Source of the DNA: Thermodesulfovibrio sp.
Lineage (GTDB): Bacteria; Nitrospirota; Thermodesulfovibrionia; Thermodesulfovibrionales; JdFR-85
Assembly (NCBI GenBank): GCA_027050975.1
Contig: JALUAR010000107.1
Location: 1 to 53,923, forward strand
Length of the DNA stretch: 53,923 bases
Direction of reading: 5' to 3'
The translations under genes and the position numbers were made by a program. Below are positions 50,511 to 53,923 of this stretch, piece by piece (within the stretch, counting starts at the first letter, position 1; every line of letters begins with the position of its first letter). The notes beneath the pieces are model-generated. The model was given only the letters and a program-made list of their open reading frames with translations. It searched no databases and was not told where the DNA came from.

Positions 50511-51763
50511 CCCTCAATCTCCATTCTTAGCACAAATCTCTCCTTACCCTGTCTGGAAATAACCGGTGAGGTGAACCTTACATTTTTAAACAGATCAGAT
50601 GCCTCCAGCCTTTTGATAATGTCAACAGCACGTTCGGAAAAGCCTGCTATCTCAATGCTTCCTGCTTTGTACTTAAACATAGTGACCCATGTATGCTCAG
50701 GCAATATCCTGGTCAGTTCCTCCAGTGCCTTTATTGCAAGTAGTCCCTGATGGCGTATGGATGTGATCTCGTTTAATTCGCGTTCGAGTGCGTCCAGTTT
50801 TTTGCTCATTTCAAGAACATCCGATGCCTGAGACTCGATTGTTGATATTTGATGTTCTATCTTTTTTAATGCAGTTTGACTGCGATAGTAAGGTATCACA
50901 ATCGAAAGGGAGTGGAGAATGAGACTAAAGAGAGCCAGAGCCCCAAGGGCATAGATAAAACGCAATTGGCTCTGCTGCTTTGATCTGGGCATAAAATTGA
51001 GTTTTAGGGGACCTCTCTCTCTTAGGGAAGTGAGTAAAACCGAGTAAGGATCAACTGAAATCTCCTCTCTGATATCGATATCGAGCCCTGCTGAAGGAGA
51101 GCCTGAGAAGTAAACAGGCAGGGGTTCGGTAGAAAGGGATTTCAGGGCAGCCTGTACAAGGTTGCTGTTTTTTGTATGCCTGAACTCTGCTGCCTTTCCG
51201 TCTTTGATATATGCTATATTGAAATGTCCCTCCTCTTCCTGGATAAAAACAGCATCCTTCTGTTTTTTGATAAGACCTTGCTGAAGGATTGTATTAATCG
51301 TTTCGATGAAATAAGACTTTATTGCTGTTGTTGTGATTCCGAACTCTTCCAGTACCGCAACATACTGTTCTGTCTCTTTTTTTAGAATAGACATTGCCAC
51401 AACCTCGGTCTCTTTCAAATCCCGCCTTTTTATATAGAATGTGATATTATAGTCATCCACAGGCAAAGGAAGGCTTTTTTCAAGCTCAAAGGGTAATGCC
51501 TGCTCTATCTCTCTACGCTTTTTTAGCGGAAGCTTTAATGTGGTGGTTGTTATATAACGGAACGGAAGCAGAAGTACGGCCTTCTGAGGCCTGTAGGTCT
51601 TCAGTATCTCAGAAAGGTCATCCCTCAGACGTGATATAAGTATTTCTCTGTCTGGAACGGTTATCTCGTCATAGAGCTTAATTATCCTTCTGGAAAAACC
51701 ATCCTTGACAATGCAGAGTTGATATGCTTTATGTTTTATTCTCAGAGCTATTGTAACTGACAT
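50495..51763 (-). CDS. gspL: GspL-like protein (PilM-PilN fusion plan)
   Basis: The protein has 422 residues. An actin-like cytoplasmic domain (about 1-230: MSVTIALRIKHKAYQLCIV, ITTTTLKLPLKKRREIEQALPFELEKSLP, VFIQEEEGHFNIAYIKDGKA), one membrane helix (about 265-285), a coiled coil and a ferredoxin-like domain (PEHTWVTMFKYKAGSIEIAGFSERAVDIIKRLEAS). ATG 51763 is preceded by GGAG; the longer start overlaps gspK by more. It recruits GspE. Confidence 0.88.
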   Translation of the reverse strand: MSVTIALRIKHKAYQLCIVKDGFSRRIIKLYDEITVPDREILISRLRDDLSEILKTYRPQKAVLLLPFRYITTTTLKLPLKKRREIEQALPFELEKSLPLPVDDYNITFYIKRRDLKETEVVAMSILKKETEQYVAVLEEFGITTTAIKSYFIETINTILQQGLIKKQKDAVFIQEEEGHFNIAYIKDGKAAEFRHTKNSNLVQAALKSLSTEPLPVYFSGSPSAGLDIDIREEISVDPYSVLLTSLRERGPLKLNFMPRSKQQSQLRFIYALGALALFSLILHSLSIVIPYYRSQTALKKIEHQISTIESQASDVLEMSKKLDALERELNEITSIRHQGLLAIKALEELTRILPEHTWVTMFKYKAGSIEIAGFSERAVDIIKRLEASDLFKNVRFTSPVISRQGKERFVLRMEIEGWKEG

Positions 51764-52688
51764 CCTCTCTCCAGTAAAGCGTTTCTGTCTCAAAGCCTTT
51801 AAGAGCAAGTCTTCTTTTTATAACAGTATCTATATTATACGAAATTGTGCTTCCCGATGGTCTGCCTTCGATTTTGATTCTGAAGTAGGTGGTTGCTGTC
51901 TTTGAAAATCCCAGTCTTGTGAACTGGGGAGGAATCATCCTGTAGCCTCCTATGGTTACGGTTCTTTGACTCATGACCGTTTCGATATCCAGATCGGAAA
52001 GCCCCAGAATGCTCATTATCTCTTTGTTTGATGTATTTATATTGAGTCCTCCGCTACCAAAGGTTGTAAATACCGTTTTAAGGCCGGGCTTGCCACCCTT
52101 CCCATAGAGTATATCGCTGCTAAAACCTTTGATCAGGAGCAGTTCATCAATTGAGTCCAATCTTCCGTTTTTTGTGCTATACCCGAGGCTTGTGTAGTAT
52201 TCATCCTCTGCTCCGTTAAGTCGATGAAGATCATCTGGATCAAGCCAATCCTTAAGGGAGTCAACCAACTCGTCTTCGGTTTCAGGTTCTATCCCGATGT
52301 TATGCAAGACCCTTCTAAGCAGTGCCTCGTTAATACGATTTATATTTAGCCTTCCCTCTTCGTCCTGTACCTTAATATTTATGACACCATCATCCGAGAC
52401 GATCCGCTCGGGTATAGGGGCTGATTCCTTGTCAAGGTAAAAATGTCCTTCCTCATCTATAAAATCCACAGCCGGGTCTTTATCTGTCTGAATGAGTCGA
52501 AGTATTTCATGGTAGCCGGTCATTGCGAGATAATATGCCTGTGTTTCCTCCTTGAAGTTTCTTGTCATTGCCCTGGAAAGCCTGCTTGAAAGATTAAAGC
52601 TCATTGCAACGATTGTGAGGAAGACCAGTACCCATATGGTCATTATAAGGGCATAACCACCTCTGTTGGCTTGAAGGTGCTTACCCAT
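51729..52688 (-). CDS. gspK: General secretion pathway protein GspK
   Basis: The protein has 319 residues. A type IV pilin-like leader (YALIMTIWVLVFLTIVAMSFNLSSR) and the large GspK helical domain with DEEGRLNINRINEALLRRVL, DSLKDWLDPDD and GGLNINTSNKEIM. It is the minor pseudopilin that caps the pseudopilus. It begins 2 bp after gspE. Confidence 0.92.
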   Translation of the reverse strand: MGKHLQANRGGYALIMTIWVLVFLTIVAMSFNLSSRLSRAMTRNFKEETQAYYLAMTGYHEILRLIQTDKDPAVDFIDEEGHFYLDKESAPIPERIVSDDGVINIKVQDEEGRLNINRINEALLRRVLHNIGIEPETEDELVDSLKDWLDPDDLHRLNGAEDEYYTSLGYSTKNGRLDSIDELLLIKGFSSDILYGKGGKPGLKTVFTTFGSGGLNINTSNKEIMSILGLSDLDIETVMSQRTVTIGGYRMIPPQFTRLGFSKTATTYFRIKIEGRPSGSTISYNIDTVIKRRLALKGFETETLYWREDVSYNSSENKT

Positions 52689-52689
52689 A

Positions 52690-53923
52690 TTAAAGCTCTA
52701 CCTGGGTTACCCTCAGAACTTCATCTATAGTGGTTATCCCCTTTCTGACCTTCGCGAGCCCATCCTCACGGAGCGTTCTCATACCAAGTTCTATAGCCTT
52801 TTCTCTCAGTTGCCTGACAGTGGCCTTTTCCATAATCATCTCTCTTATCTCATCGTTAATAATCAGTAGCTCAAAAATGGCTATCCTCCCTCTGTAGCCT
52901 GTTCCCGCACAGTTGTTACAGCCTTTGCCTTTGAAAAGCATCTTCGGAAGATTAAACTCAGATGTTATATCATCTCCGGGAAAATACTCCTCTTTACAAT
53001 CCGGGCATATACGCCTGACGAGACGCTGGGCCATAACGCTTATAAGAGTTGATGAGACGAGATAGTTCTCAACGCCCATGTCGATCAGTCTTGTAATTGC
53101 TCCGGGAGCATCGTTTGTGTGGAGTGTACTGAAAAGCAGATGGCCTGTAAGGGCGGCATGAATTGCTATACCTGCTGTCTCCAGATCTCTGATTTCACCC
53201 ACCATAATAATATCCGGGTCCTGTCTGACGATATGCCTCAGGCCGTTGGCAAAGGTGAGACCTATTTTGGGTCTGACATTTATCTGATTGATTCCCTTCA
53301 TAATATACTCTACAGGTTCCTCAATGGTAATTATCTTTTTATCAGGAGAGTTGATTCTATCAAGTGATGCATAGAGTGTTGTGCTCTTACCGCTTCCCGT
53401 GGGTCCTGTTATAAGAATCATGCCGTAGGGCTTATGAATGAGTTCTATATACTGGTTCAGGAGATAGGAGTCAAAGCCGAGTTCTTCAAGACCAATAAAG
53501 GTTGAGCCCCTGTCAAGTATTCGCATAACCAGGCTCTCGCCATGAACGGTTGGAATAGTCGAGACCCTGATGTCAATCTCTTTATTTCCATATTTCCCTT
53601 CGATTCTACCATCCTGGGGCAGTCTTCTTTCGGCGATATTCATTGATGCAAGGAGTTTGATCCTGGAGACAACAGCAGGTGCCATCCGTACAGGGATAAC
53701 CTCCTTTTCGTACAAAACACCGTCGATTCTGTAACGGACCCTGAGAAGATCCTCCTCAGGCTCAATATGTATGTCACTTGCACGATCCCTTACAGCATTT
53801 TCTATGATGAGGTTTACCAGCTGAACAATACCCTTTTCATGAGCAAGGTCCTTGAGGTGATCCACCTCCTTTGATGTTTCTGTTATGCCGATGTCTTCCT
53901 GCACATCATCAAGGACCCGTTTC
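52690..53923 (-). CDS. gspE: Type II secretion ATPase GspE (5' end outside the window)
   Basis: About 411 residues are visible, the reading frame remaining open to the right edge (KRVLDDVQED before GTG 53904). Full-length GspE has an additional N-terminal domain. Seen: RASDIHIEPEEDLLRVRYRIDGVL, Walker A GPTGSGKSTTLYA, the Asp box and Walker B DPDIIMVGEIRD, His box ALTGHLLFSTLHTND, and a Zn site CPDC-X23-CNNC. The enzyme powers pseudopilus assembly. Frame continues beyond the window. Confidence 0.95.
   Translation of the reverse strand, partial: KRVLDDVQEDIGITETSKEVDHLKDLAHEKGIVQLVNLIIENAVRDRASDIHIEPEEDLLRVRYRIDGVLYEKEVIPVRMAPAVVSRIKLLASMNIAERRLPQDGRIEGKYGNKEIDIRVSTIPTVHGESLVMRILDRGSTFIGLEELGFDSYLLNQYIELIHKPYGMILITGPTGSGKSTTLYASLDRINSPDKKIITIEEPVEYIMKGINQINVRPKIGLTFANGLRHIVRQDPDIIMVGEIRDLETAGIAIHAALTGHLLFSTLHTNDAPGAITRLIDMGVENYLVSSTLISVMAQRLVRRICPDCKEEYFPGDDITSEFNLPKMLFKGKGCNNCAGTGYRGRIAIFELLIINDEIREMIMEKATVRQLREKAIELGMRTLREDGLAKVRKGITTIDEVLRVTQVEL

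Noticed and set aside
1..53923. CRISPR array, insertion sequence or prophage
   Set aside because: No tandem spacer-repeat pattern, transposase, integrase or phage structural gene was seen anywhere.

Overview
The window looks like a chromosomal segment of a Gram-negative, moderate-GC bacterium with anaerobic nitrogen-oxide metabolism. It has lipoproteins, a type II secretion secretin, many c-type haem proteins (CXXCH), queuosine genes including queH, a UbiX-type prenyltransferase and SNF/NSS transport. The mixture of cNOR, an octahaem HAO-like cytochrome, haem-c sensors, split or fused cell-envelope enzymes and PA2779-type genes suggests Nitrospirota (Thermodesulfovibrionia-like) or a related deltaproteobacterial-type lineage. 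That placement is inference; there is no rRNA gene in the window.

Region 1 (1-9.1 kb) is a redox / nitrogen-oxide island: a CBS-domain protein with an HPP-family membrane protein (a family with nitrite transporters), a NapH-like membrane ferredoxin, a periplasmic FKBP isomerase, norCB nitric oxide reductase whose NorC carries a second fused cytochrome c domain, a divergent haem-c chemoreceptor, and an rseC-like gene followed by an octahaem HAO-family cytochrome. Three near-identical palindromes (ATGATTTAAATCAT type) lie upstream of the NapH-like gene, between norC and the chemoreceptor, and upstream of rseC-hao. Each is placed about 41 bp ahead of a plausible start point, so the island looks like one CRP/FNR-family regulon.

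Region 2 (9.1-22.3 kb) is mostly housekeeping: tRNA-Val(CAC) with a consensus promoter, a YkgJ-like cysteine cluster protein, rpsO-pnp, an M16 protease, single-chain purL, a PAS histidine kinase, moaC, a SurA-N-like protein, and a gnd-ubiX-GNAT operon. Several genes here have TATAAT 6-7 bp before the ATG, suggesting leaderless transcripts.

Region 3 (22.4-29.1 kb, minus strand) is a nine-gene run queH-DUF2905-queA-SPOR-phoH-pgpH-ybeY-(DagK/PAP2 fusion)-nitroreductase, joining tRNA modification, RNA/ribosome maturation and cell-envelope lipid recycling.

Region 4 (29.1-38.5 kb) holds a very large dihaem hybrid histidine kinase that appears to start at ATT, a small two-CW protein in front of it, a phasin-like / UbiB kinase / signal-less substrate-binding protein operon, and a peptidoglycan or polysaccharide pair (Bax-like glucosaminidase and polysaccharide deacetylase). 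Region 5 (38.5-46 kb) has aroC-aroK-NSS transporter, a truncated receiver protein overlapping a PAP2-GT39 fusion, cobO and an AIM24-family protein.

Region 6 (46.1 kb to the end, minus strand) is a type II secretion-like operon in the order gspE-K-L-M-C-D (E runs off the window), continuing into a PA2779-like protein, a C39 peptidase lipoprotein and a TPR lipoprotein. No insertion sequences, phage genes or CRISPR arrays were seen, and no gene-free stretch exceeds about 300 bases.
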